From Burkholderiales bacterium (GTDB taxonomy: Bacteria; Pseudomonadota; Gammaproteobacteria; Burkholderiales; Burkholderiaceae_C): a stretch of 8,739 nucleotides of DNA. The stretch's first letter is position 1. Each line of letters begins with the position of its first letter. This document shows positions 1 to 6,212 of this stretch, piece by piece. The position numbers were made by a program, and so were the translations under genes. The notes under the pieces are model-generated. The model had not been told where the DNA came from and made no database searches. It was given only the letters and a program-made list of their open reading frames with translations. Where the stretch lies: contig JABMMR010000219.1 of NCBI GenBank assembly GCA_013205525.1, positions 1 to 8,739 of the forward strand. The letters are read 5' to 3'.

Positions 1-204
1 GACAGTTTTTTGTGGACTTTTTTGGCATATTGCGCGGGTACCGGTGGATCGATTTTGATCATCGGTTCAGCGGCGGGCGTGGCCGCCATGGGCATAGCAA
101 AAATTGACTTTATTTGGTATGTGAAAAACATCAGTTTATTGGCGCTGGCTGGTTACTTGGCTGGCGCTTTGGTATTTATCGTTCAAAACCAGTTAGGGAC
201 ATAA
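1..204 (+). CDS. nhaD: NhaD-type Na+/H+ antiporter, C-terminal fragment
   Basis: The reading frame is open from the first base and ends at TAA 202-204, so this is the last 67 codons of a gene that starts left of the window. The peptide has the conserved end of NhaD-family antiporters (ion transporter superfamily): an AYCAGTGGSILIIGSAAGVA segment, then a KIDFIWYVKNIS loop, then a last hydrophobic helix of about 20 residues (LLALAGYLAGALVFIV). NhaD proteins exchange cytoplasmic Na+ or Li+ for external protons across the inner membrane. A TTG at position 10 is an internal codon, not a start, because the frame continues upstream (Asp-Ser-Phe). It converges on the minus-strand ion-channel block, which also concerns ion handling. 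The family call rests on recognition of the conserved tail only. Confidence 0.85.
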   Translation, partial: DSFLWTFLAYCAGTGGSILIIGSAAGVAAMGIAKIDFIWYVKNISLLALAGYLAGALVFIVQNQLGT

Positions 205-235
205 AAAACCCCCATCTTTCGCAAGATGGGGGTTT
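203..235. terminator. bidirectional intrinsic terminator between convergent genes
   Basis: A perfect 10-bp stem CCCCCATCTT (209-218) / AAGATGGGGG (223-232) with a TCGC loop is extended by A-T pairs on both sides (206-208 with 233-235). Read on the minus strand it is followed by six T residues (complement of A203-208), so it is a good terminator for the minus-strand block, whose last stop is 26 nt away. On the plus strand only TTT follows, so it probably terminates nhaD less strongly. The nhaD stop codon overlaps the A-tract. Confidence 0.85.
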
Positions 236-261
236 CAGCGAATCGTCGCTTGGTCTTGTTG

Positions 262-1386
262 TTAATCCAAAATCTTCGAGTTAAACATGGTGCCATCCAA
301 GTCCAAGGGGTAGTCCATGTCTTGGATGATCATCAATAAGCCTTGGAACACAAAGATCACCAGCAATTGCACAAACAAACCGGTGATGCCGGGTGTTGCC
401 ATCATCACCAACACAAAATAGAGATTAGCGAGCAGACCCAGCCAGCCATAAAAAGCAGGTGGAAAGGTAATTTGCGTGGTGGTCAGCAGGCCAGACACAC
501 GCTGCACCAGCACCGCGTGAAAAGGTACATCCATGCTGGGTCGTGTTTTGACCACAGCGCGGACTTGGCTGAGGAAGGTGTTAGAGCTGCTTCTCATGGC
601 GTCGTAGGACAGTTTGTCCTTCACAAAGGCAGACATGTCTTTGCGGAAGGTGCCAAAAATGGCGGTGCGCTGTTCTGGGGTGACGTTTTCAAAAACGTCC
701 CTGAAGTCACGCTCAAAATTTTCAACCGCATCCATGGTCGTCCTGTGCATCTCGGTGACCACATCGCGCTTGCGGTTGACCACACCAAAGGTGATCGCCA
801 GCGCAATGCCCATGACAGAGCCCACCGCTGTGACCGCCAACAGCAAAATAGGGCGGTCAATGTACTGGTAAATATTGAGTTGCAAGGTTTTATCCACTGA
901 GCTCACCAAAACCCGTAAACCTAAGTGCGCTGCCATGTTGCCAAACACCAGGCTAAAGACTGAGATACCCAAAATTTCGGTCAGCAAGCTGCTCATGCGC
1001 AGCAGCTGCACGACCCGTAAAAGCCGGAACAAACGCAGCAAGCCCAAAATCTCCAGGTGTTGCTCTGGCACCAAACCCCAATAGGCCATTACCACCAGGG
1101 CGGACGGAAGAACGGCCAAGAAATCAAATACCAACAAAATAAAATTTTTGGGGTCTGACAGTGGTTGGGTCGCGACACGCAGCAACAAATCGATGGAAAA
1201 CACCACCAAGACAAACAGTTCAACCCACATCACCCAGGTTTGGCTATGGTGAAAGGCCTGAGGCAATTCCAAACTGAAAAACAAAAACAACACCGACACC
1301 ACAATGGTGAACAGCACCAATGACAAATACCTTTTCCCCCATAGGGTGGTGGGGTGTTGCAGTTCATCGCGTAAATTGACTGACAT
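262..1386 (-). CDS. voltage-sensor-like membrane protein without a recognisable pore loop
   Basis: 374 residues from the ATG at 1386, which has a strong Shine-Dalgarno AAAGGAG (1393-1399) six bases upstream. A longer in-frame start at 1509 would run into clcA and adds unrelated residues. Residues 20-138 look like a four-helix voltage-sensor domain: S1 about 20-42, S2 50-72, S3 81-103, and an arginine-repeat S4 with R118, R121, R124 and R130 (Gln at 127). The rest differs from a normal channel: one helix at 178-203, a charged cytoplasmic helical stretch of about 100 residues (204-305), then two helices at 308-330 and 335-355 and the tail QDMDYPLDLDG. No TVGYGD-like filter is present. The arrangement of the second half loosely recalls DUF4239/bestrophin-like proteins, which is only a guess. 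It is the last gene of the block, 26 nt after clcA. Function unknown; likely inner membrane. Confidence 0.8.
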   Translation of the reverse strand: MSVNLRDELQHPTTLWGKRYLSLVLFTIVVSVLFLFFSLELPQAFHHSQTWVMWVELFVLVVFSIDLLLRVATQPLSDPKNFILLVFDFLAVLPSALVVMAYWGLVPEQHLEILGLLRLFRLLRVVQLLRMSSLLTEILGISVFSLVFGNMAAHLGLRVLVSSVDKTLQLNIYQYIDRPILLLAVTAVGSVMGIALAITFGVVNRKRDVVTEMHRTTMDAVENFERDFRDVFENVTPEQRTAIFGTFRKDMSAFVKDKLSYDAMRSSSNTFLSQVRAVVKTRPSMDVPFHAVLVQRVSGLLTTTQITFPPAFYGWLGLLANLYFVLVMMATPGITGLFVQLLVIFVFQGLLMIIQDMDYPLDLDGTMFNSKILD

Positions 1387-1399
1387 GGTGAACTCCTTT
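1387..1399 (-). promoter_or_regulatory. ribosome binding site that fixes the start of the last gene
   Basis: AAAGGAG on the minus strand (1393-1399) lies six bases before the ATG at 1384-1386. This supports a 374-residue product rather than the longer frame beginning inside clcA at 1509. Confidence 0.8.
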
Positions 1400-1412
1400 G
1401 CGGGTGGAAATA

Positions 1413-2705
1413 TTATTTTGAAGCTGTCGGTGCAGGACTGAAAGCAGGAATCAAGCGAAGCATCAAGGTCTGATACATGCTGACGCGGCACAGCAAACGC
1501 GCAGCCCAATTGGCCAAAAAGCTCATCATCAACATAGGCAAAATATGGTCGTACATGCCGGTCATTTCAGCCACCACCAAGGTGGCGGTCAGGGGAGCTT
1601 GAATGACCCCAGCCAAGAAAGCCGCCATGCCAGCTGCAATCAGAAAAACACGGTCATTGCCATCGCCAAAATACAAAGACAAATCTTGTCCTAAGCCTGC
1701 ACCAATGGAGAGCGATGGCGCCAAGATGCCGCCAGGAATACCAGCCGCAAAGCTCAAGGTGGTGGACAACCACTTCATGAAGCCAAAGCCTTCAAGCTGG
1801 GCGTATTGCGGCGATAAGTTGAGCATTTCATGGGCAATCGCATTGCCACTGCCCAAAGTCAAACCTTGGCAGGCGATGGCCAAAACAGCCAAGACCAGAC
1901 CGACAGTTGCGGCCAACATGGCGGCATGCAGGGGTGTTTTGGTTACCGGTAGCCATTTGGGTAAGCCAGTGGCCATCACCCACGTCATGGCTCCGGCCAG
2001 CAAGCCGCAAAAAATACACTCGGCGATCAACAAAGCAAGAGTGGGCAGGCTGGGCACAGGCACATTCAAGGCCAAGGGTAAATAGCCTTCAAAAAGCCGG
2101 TAACTGGCCCACGCCGCCAACACGATGCACAGCACGGCAAACCCGGGGTGTTTGAGGTAGCGACGTGAACCCAGTTCTTCTAAAGCGTACACGGCACCAG
2201 CCAAGGGGGTGGTGAAAGCAGATGCCAAGCCCGCAGCACCACCGATGATGGCCAGCGTGCGGGGGTCAATGCGAACCCGACGCACAGCGTTCATGCTCCA
2301 GCCCGTCATGATGGCCGCCCCGATTTGCACAGCGGGACCTTCGCGTCCAATCGAGGCACCACACAACATGCCCAAAATCACCATCAAAGCTTTGATAAGT
2401 GCTTGAAAAGGGGAAACCAAGGTTTTGAGCATGGAGCGCACACGGCCCATGTGGATCACGGCCATCACTTGCGGAATGCCACTACCACCGGCCTGCGGCG
2501 CCCATTTCATGGTGAAGTAGCGGATCAAGGCAAACCCCAGCGGCATGACCAGCAACAACCAATAAGGGTTGTGATGGAACAGCACTTGGTTCCAAGACAA
2601 AGCCCAAGCCTCACCCTTTGCCAGCAGATACATGGCTACAGCCACCCATAAAGGGCCAAGCATGATCAGAAAGTAGTCCGTACCGCGGCGTATGAATTTA
2701 GACAT
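1413..2705 (-). CDS. clcA: ClC-family chloride channel / Cl-/H+ antiporter
   Basis: 430 residues, the usual length of a bacterial ClC protein without CBS domains. All signature segments are present: GGSGIP (73-78) with the anion-coordinating serine S75; GREGP (120-124) with the gating glutamate E122 (E148 in E. coli ClcA); PLAGAVYALEE (167-177), where E177 matches the proton-pathway E203; GGILAPSLSIG (325-335); and Y411, matching central tyrosine Y445. Having both glutamates suggests a 2 Cl-/1 H+ exchanger rather than a pure channel (family knowledge plus inference). It acts in the inner membrane, in E. coli as a charge shunt during acid stress. It starts six bases after the stop of the upstream channel gene with only a weak ribosome site, so translational coupling is likely. 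It is followed 26 nt later by the pore-less voltage-sensor gene. Confidence 0.95.
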   Translation of the reverse strand: MSKFIRRGTDYFLIMLGPLWVAVAMYLLAKGEAWALSWNQVLFHHNPYWLLLVMPLGFALIRYFTMKWAPQAGGSGIPQVMAVIHMGRVRSMLKTLVSPFQALIKALMVILGMLCGASIGREGPAVQIGAAIMTGWSMNAVRRVRIDPRTLAIIGGAAGLASAFTTPLAGAVYALEELGSRRYLKHPGFAVLCIVLAAWASYRLFEGYLPLALNVPVPSLPTLALLIAECIFCGLLAGAMTWVMATGLPKWLPVTKTPLHAAMLAATVGLVLAVLAIACQGLTLGSGNAIAHEMLNLSPQYAQLEGFGFMKWLSTTLSFAAGIPGGILAPSLSIGAGLGQDLSLYFGDGNDRVFLIAAGMAAFLAGVIQAPLTATLVVAEMTGMYDHILPMLMMSFLANWAARLLCRVSMYQTLMLRLIPAFSPAPTASK

Positions 2706-2711
2706 AGGTAA

Positions 2712-3644
2712 TTAGGAACTTGCCTGGCTTTGTCCCAGCCTCTTTTCTTCTTCCATTTGAGCAATCAATGCGTCAACTTGGTCATCGGACATGCCAAATT
2801 TGGCTTGCATGGACTTGAGACGCTGTTGCTCTTCTTCGGTAACAACCCCATCGGCCAATATGTCGCGCAATTCCATTTCATAAAGCGCTTCTCGCCGTTC
2901 GACCTGCGCTGTGTAGGCCGTGGCCACCACGCCAGTCAAAATCGCAGCCAAAGCAATTGAAAGAACTTGGGTAAGTACGACCAACACAGAGCCGACAAAC
3001 GTGACGGGTTCGATGCCCCCCCAGCCAGCGATGATGGTGACAAAAAACCAATGCATGGCTGCGGGTATAGAGGGGAACAACTCGGGTTGTACATCACCTT
3101 CAATGATGTAAATCAGGGAAGAAAAAAGCAAGCTGGCAATGAACATCAAAAAGATGGCTGATGAAAAAGAATCACGCTCAGACTTCACAGCCGCAATCAT
3201 GTCGTCAAAAGCCGAGTTGTAGCGTGAGAGTTTGAAAATACGCAACAAGCGAAACATGCGCAAGACACGCAAATCCGCGCCAGGAAAGAGCAGTTGCAGG
3301 TAAAAAGGGATGGTGCTGAAAAAATCGACCAGTCCATAAAAACTGAAGATGTATTCGCGTCGACCGCTTTTGCCGGCTGTGTTGGGCGGGTATTTGGCCC
3401 CAGCCGACCAAACCCGCAGGACGTATTCAATGGAAAACACAACTACACTAAAAAAATCAAAGGCATGCAGTGGCGTGGCATACGCGGTGTAGATTTCTGG
3501 CACAGACTCCAAAATGATCACAATCACGTTCAACACCACCAAGGTGGCAATGAAATATTCAATCCACACGCTGGCTCGGCTGACCACCTCACCATCTAGA
3601 ATTTCCAAGGTGTGGCGCTGAACTTTTTTGTAGGAAGTGGTCAT
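2712..3644 (-). CDS. voltage-gated-type ion channel (VIC superfamily), unusual GWGG filter
   Basis: 310 residues with a six-helix single-subunit channel layout, expected to tetramerise in the inner membrane. S1 is about 28-47, S2 62-80, S3 100-120; S4 carries basic residues at every third position (R126, R129, R132, R135, K138, R141), a full voltage sensor. S5 is about 160-181, a pore helix 192-203 and S6 215-245. The filter reads T-I-I-A-G-W-G-G-I-E-P (203-213), where K+ channels have TxTTVGYGDxxP: one residue is missing, Tyr is replaced by Trp and Asp by Gly. The cytoplasmic tail (246-310) is helical, with an ADGVVTEEEQ segment (264-273) shared in form with the paralogue upstream. Its ATG overlaps the preceding stop (ATGA), so the two are translationally coupled and may co-assemble. 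The conducted ion cannot be inferred from the filter. Confidence 0.88.
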   Translation of the reverse strand: MTTSYKKVQRHTLEILDGEVVSRASVWIEYFIATLVVLNVIVIILESVPEIYTAYATPLHAFDFFSVVVFSIEYVLRVWSAGAKYPPNTAGKSGRREYIFSFYGLVDFFSTIPFYLQLLFPGADLRVLRMFRLLRIFKLSRYNSAFDDMIAAVKSERDSFSSAIFLMFIASLLFSSLIYIIEGDVQPELFPSIPAAMHWFFVTIIAGWGGIEPVTFVGSVLVVLTQVLSIALAAILTGVVATAYTAQVERREALYEMELRDILADGVVTEEEQQRLKSMQAKFGMSDDQVDALIAQMEEEKRLGQSQASS

Positions 3645-4546
3645 GAGCGAACCCCAGCGGTTCTACTCTTCGCCCTTTGCAGCATGGCTTCAACTTGCAA
3701 ATCAGAGAAGCGGTATTGCGCTTGCAAGCGTTTGAGTGCCGCTTGTTCTTCCTCTGACATTTCTCCGTCTTTGAACACTTCACGCAATTGCGCTTCAAAG
3801 GCGGCTTTCTTGCGCGCCATTTGGTTAGCGAAGGCTGAAGCCACGATGCCGGTCAAGATCGCAGCCAAGCACACACCCAAAAAGCCACTGACCAAGGCAA
3901 TGATTTCGCCCAACTTCGTAGCGGGTTCCACATTGCCATAACCAGAGGTGATGGTCACAACAGCCCAGTAAATTGCGTGTGGAATGGTGCCAAAAAATTC
4001 AGGTTGCGCTTGGCCTTCAGCAAAATGCATTAATGAGGCTGAAACGATGGCGGCAATCGTCAGCAGGAAGACAGCCGATCCAAAGGCTTTTCGCTCAGAG
4101 TAGATGGCCGCAGACAAATCTTGAAGGGCAGAGTTGTATTTGGAGAGTTTGAGCACGCGCAACAAGCGCAGCACGCGCAATATCCGCAGATCCAGCGTTG
4201 GGAAAAACAGGTGCAGGTAAAACGGCATAGTGGCAAAGAAATCCACCAGTCCGAAGGGGCTGAAGATGTATTGGCGTCTGCCACGCCAAGCACTGTCTGC
4301 AAACTTCGCACCCAATGACCAAATGCGAAGCACGTACTCGAGAGTGAAAAACATCACACTCCAGAATTCAAATTCGTGGAAATAGTCTTTGTACTTGTTG
4401 TGAAGTTCTGGCACTGAATCCAAAATCACGGCAGCACAATTGGTCAAAACCACCACGGTGACAACCCATTCCACATACCGGCTGGCTTTGTAGTTGGGCG
4501 AGCCATCCAGGATGTCCATGACAACTTGACGGGTAGACGCGCGCAT
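3641..4546 (-). CDS. voltage-gated-type ion channel (VIC superfamily), shortened SGYGN filter
   Basis: 301 residues from the ATG at 4546. This start aligns with that of the next gene (DILDG against EILDG), whereas a TTG at 4582 lies inside a terminator hairpin. The ribosome site is weak (GAGCGG, 4557-4562). Layout: S1 about 25-43, S2 60-78, S3 97-116, S4 with R121, R124, R127, R130, K133 and K136, S5 about 155-176, pore helix 187-198, S6 213-240. The filter is T-I-T-S-G-Y-G-N-V-E-P (198-208). It keeps GYG but is one residue shorter than TxTTVGYGDxxP, and the Asp is Asn. The tail holds KDGEMSEEEQ (259-268) and a predicted helical end. It is the first gene after the internal terminator and overlaps the next channel by 4 bp. 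A K+ channel is the closest family model, but selectivity is uncertain. Confidence 0.88.
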   Translation of the reverse strand: MRASTRQVVMDILDGSPNYKASRYVEWVVTVVVLTNCAAVILDSVPELHNKYKDYFHEFEFWSVMFFTLEYVLRIWSLGAKFADSAWRGRRQYIFSPFGLVDFFATMPFYLHLFFPTLDLRILRVLRLLRVLKLSKYNSALQDLSAAIYSERKAFGSAVFLLTIAAIVSASLMHFAEGQAQPEFFGTIPHAIYWAVVTITSGYGNVEPATKLGEIIALVSGFLGVCLAAILTGIVASAFANQMARKKAAFEAQLREVFKDGEMSEEEQAALKRLQAQYRFSDLQVEAMLQRAKSRTAGVRS

Positions 4547-4569
4547 GTTCAGTAGACCGCTCAATATGC

Positions 4570-4600
4570 AAAAAAGAAGCAACCGCTAAGGGTTGCTTCT
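4570..4600 (-). terminator. intrinsic terminator inside the gene block
   Basis: On the minus strand, AGAAGCAACC pairs perfectly with GGTTGCTTCT (arms 4591-4600 and 4575-4584, loop of six). It is followed directly by a T-run (complement of A4570-4575). It begins 19 nt after the stop of the coiled-coil gene and ends about 24 nt before the first channel start. No T-run follows on the plus strand, so it acts on the minus strand only. It probably ends or attenuates transcription of the DUF1538/PII/coiled-coil module. Confidence 0.85.
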
Positions 4601-4619
4601 GGGGAACACAAAAAGACGC

Positions 4620-5351
4620 TCAGATCTTGAATACCTCGTCAGCCACGCGCCGTTGGTTGGCATCGACTTTTTCGCGCAGGGAAATGATGGTGTCGCGTTG
4701 GTTGTTGCATTCTTCTTGCAAGTCACCCAAGGCATCAGAAAGTTGTGTGCTGGCGTCATTCAGTGCGGCGATGGTTTTACGGTTACCAATTGCGTTTTCA
4801 CGGATCATGGTGATCATGTTGTAGTTTTCTAGAACTCGGGAATCGTTGCTGGTGGCGTTGGCGGCCTTCATGTTGGCCAGCAATTCACCATCGAGCAACC
4901 GGGCGTTTTCGTCGGCGACTTCGTCCACATGATCGGTCATTCTCTCGCAAATATCCAGAAAAGACTTTGCAGCCTGCTGCATACCTTTGACAGCCTGCAG
5001 CAGATCTTCAGAGGCCTTGAGCATTTCACGGTTCTTTTTGCTGCGATCGTCGAGCATCTCAATACGTGTGCGATTGATCATGGAGCGCTGGAAAATCTCT
5101 TCCGCTTCTGATGTGGGCTTGAGGGTTTCAAGCATGAACACGCGGTTGCGGTATACATCTTCGGCAGAGCGCATGATCAACTCACGGTTGCCATTGGCTG
5201 TAATGGTGTAAGCCTTCATCACTTCGGTGACAGTTTCTTCAACGCGACTGCGCGTGGCTTGAATTTGGGCAGTATTGAACTGAACATAAGCCTCTCCGTC
5301 AAAAATCAGGCGTTTGTTTCGTTGAACACGATTTTTTACTTCATCACTCAT
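4620..5351 (-). CDS. soluble coiled-coil protein of unknown function
   Basis: 243 residues. The ATG at 5351 has a good ribosome site TAGGAG (5358-5363) six bases upstream. I do not recognise the family. The protein is highly charged, rich in Glu, Arg, Asn and Met, with no hydrophobic stretch long enough for a membrane helix and no signal peptide. Most of it looks like a long alpha-helix or helical bundle: heptad-like hydrophobic spacing is clear around 24-50, 95-150 and 180-240, ending in ALGDLQEE...ISLREKVDANQRR. Two cysteines (135, 215) are present and no catalytic motif is visible. It follows the second PII gene by 44 nt and ends just before the internal terminator, so it belongs to the PII/DUF1538 transcript. 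It could be a scaffold or adaptor linking the PII proteins or channels. A loose resemblance to TelA-type helical proteins is not strong enough to use. Confidence 0.8.
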   Translation of the reverse strand: MSDEVKNRVQRNKRLIFDGEAYVQFNTAQIQATRSRVEETVTEVMKAYTITANGNRELIMRSAEDVYRNRVFMLETLKPTSEAEEIFQRSMINRTRIEMLDDRSKKNREMLKASEDLLQAVKGMQQAAKSFLDICERMTDHVDEVADENARLLDGELLANMKAANATSNDSRVLENYNMITMIRENAIGNRKTIAALNDASTQLSDALGDLQEECNNQRDTIISLREKVDANQRRVADEVFKI

Positions 5352-5395
5352 GGTTAACTCCTAAAATCATTCTTGGTGTGTGGACTGTGTGTGTT

Positions 5396-5776
5396 TTATT
5401 GCGCTACTTCAAATGCAATACCTTTAGGCATCACGTTTTGCGAAGAACGAACCAAACGGTTGACCGTGATCACGCCTTGGCTGGGTTTGTCCAGGTTGAA
5501 GTCGTGGTAGATGGTCCGGTAGATGTAATCAGCCTGGTCGGCAGACACCACCGCGTGCAAAACTTCAGTCTTGGAAATCTCGGGCAAGCCTGTAGCCTCG
5601 GACGCGCGGCCGACAGGGCTGCCGCGAACGCCGTAGAAGTAAGCCTCATTGACGCCTTTATGGTGCAGCATCTCTAAAAGCTTGCCAGCACCACCTTCGT
5701 ACAAAACGCAAGTGATCATGCGTGTGTAGTCGATGTGCGGAATGGCAGGGTGTTGGTTGTTTTGTTCAGTGCTCAT
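5396..5776 (-). CDS. divergent PII-like signalling protein (second of a tandem pair)
   Basis: 126 residues from the ATG at 5776, chosen over a GTG at 5785 because AGGTG (5783-5787) lies at correct spacing from the ATG. After a 15-residue polar N-terminal tail, the fold pattern is that of PII: a beta strand (RMITCVLYEG, 19-28), a helix (GKLLEMLHHKGV), a strand and T-loop region (AYFYGVRGSP and on, about 45-70), a second beta-alpha-beta unit (EVLHAVVSADQADYIYRTIY, 71-90) and a B-loop-like LDKPSQGVITV (95-105). The T-loop lacks the GlnB/GlnK uridylylation tyrosine context, so classical GlnD control is unlikely. It has only weak similarity to the PII protein before it, so the pair are different subunits rather than a recent copy. 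Likely cytoplasmic, probably a regulator of the adjacent DUF1538 transporter (inference). Confidence 0.8.
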   Translation of the reverse strand: MSTEQNNQHPAIPHIDYTRMITCVLYEGGAGKLLEMLHHKGVNEAYFYGVRGSPVGRASEATGLPEISKTEVLHAVVSADQADYIYRTIYHDFNLDKPSQGVITVNRLVRSSQNVMPKGIAFEVAQ

Positions 5777-5801
5777 GTGTATCACCTGATAGCTTGGTCA
5801 C

Positions 5802-6155
5802 TTAAGCATCAATCAAGTGCGGAGGGATGTAGGTGGCCGCTTGCAGCAGCGGCGTGACATAGATGTAACCCATGCCCGGCGTGTCGAGGCGCCCAGCCAA
5901 GAACATGCGTTCAAAAATGCGGTCAACTTGGTCTGAGGGGACCAGAACACTCAGTACTTCTCGCTCAACATCCACAGCGATACCCAGGACGCCCATGCGT
6001 TCACGAACCCCTGTGCCCACGCCGTAATGCACGGTGGTGCCCTGAACGCCCACATCCAACAAAGATTGGTTGATGGCGTCAGCCGAACCTTTTTGCACCA
6101 CGCAGGTGATGTTCGCAACTTCCGTCAAGTTAGTGACTTTACGTTTGGTAGCCAT
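5802..6155 (-). CDS. PII-family regulator associated with a DUF1538 transporter
   Basis: 117 residues from the ATG at 6155, which has AAAGGA (6162-6167) six bases upstream. A TTG at 6170 overlaps that ribosome site and was rejected. The PII-like pattern is: strand ANITCVVQKG (14-23), helix ADAINQSLLDVGV, a glycine-rich T-loop region HYGVGTGVRERMGVLGIAV (43-61), strand EREVLSVLVP and helix SDQVDRIFERMF, then a B-loop-like LDTPGMGYIYV (90-100) and a C-terminal tail ending IPPHLIDA. Classical PII proteins bind ATP/ADP and 2-oxoglutarate at the clefts between subunits. Here the T-loop is shorter and lacks the modified tyrosine. It lies 57 nt after the DUF1538 gene; PII-like genes beside DUF1538 genes are a recurring arrangement as I know it. 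It probably gates that transporter in response to a nucleotide or small ligand (inference). Confidence 0.85.
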   Translation of the reverse strand: MATKRKVTNLTEVANITCVVQKGSADAINQSLLDVGVQGTTVHYGVGTGVRERMGVLGIAVDVEREVLSVLVPSDQVDRIFERMFLAGRLDTPGMGYIYVTPLLQAATYIPPHLIDA

Positions 6156-6212
6156 GAAATTTCCTTTCAAATTCGGTAAATAAATGCTCTTTGATGCGTG
6201 AAGGGTGATGGG

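Noticed and set aside
343..900. Long plus-strand frame opposite the last voltage-sensor gene
   Set aside because: It is rich in His and Gln as expected of an antisense shadow, lacks a ribosome site, and lies opposite a well-supported gene.
1387..1509. Longer N-terminus of the last voltage-sensor gene
   Set aside because: It would overlap the end of clcA by about 100 bases, and the internal ATG at 1386 has a strong ribosome site and begins a typical protein start.
4547..4582. TTG start 12 codons upstream for the first channel
   Set aside because: It lies within the terminator hairpin, and the paralogue alignment supports the ATG at 4546.
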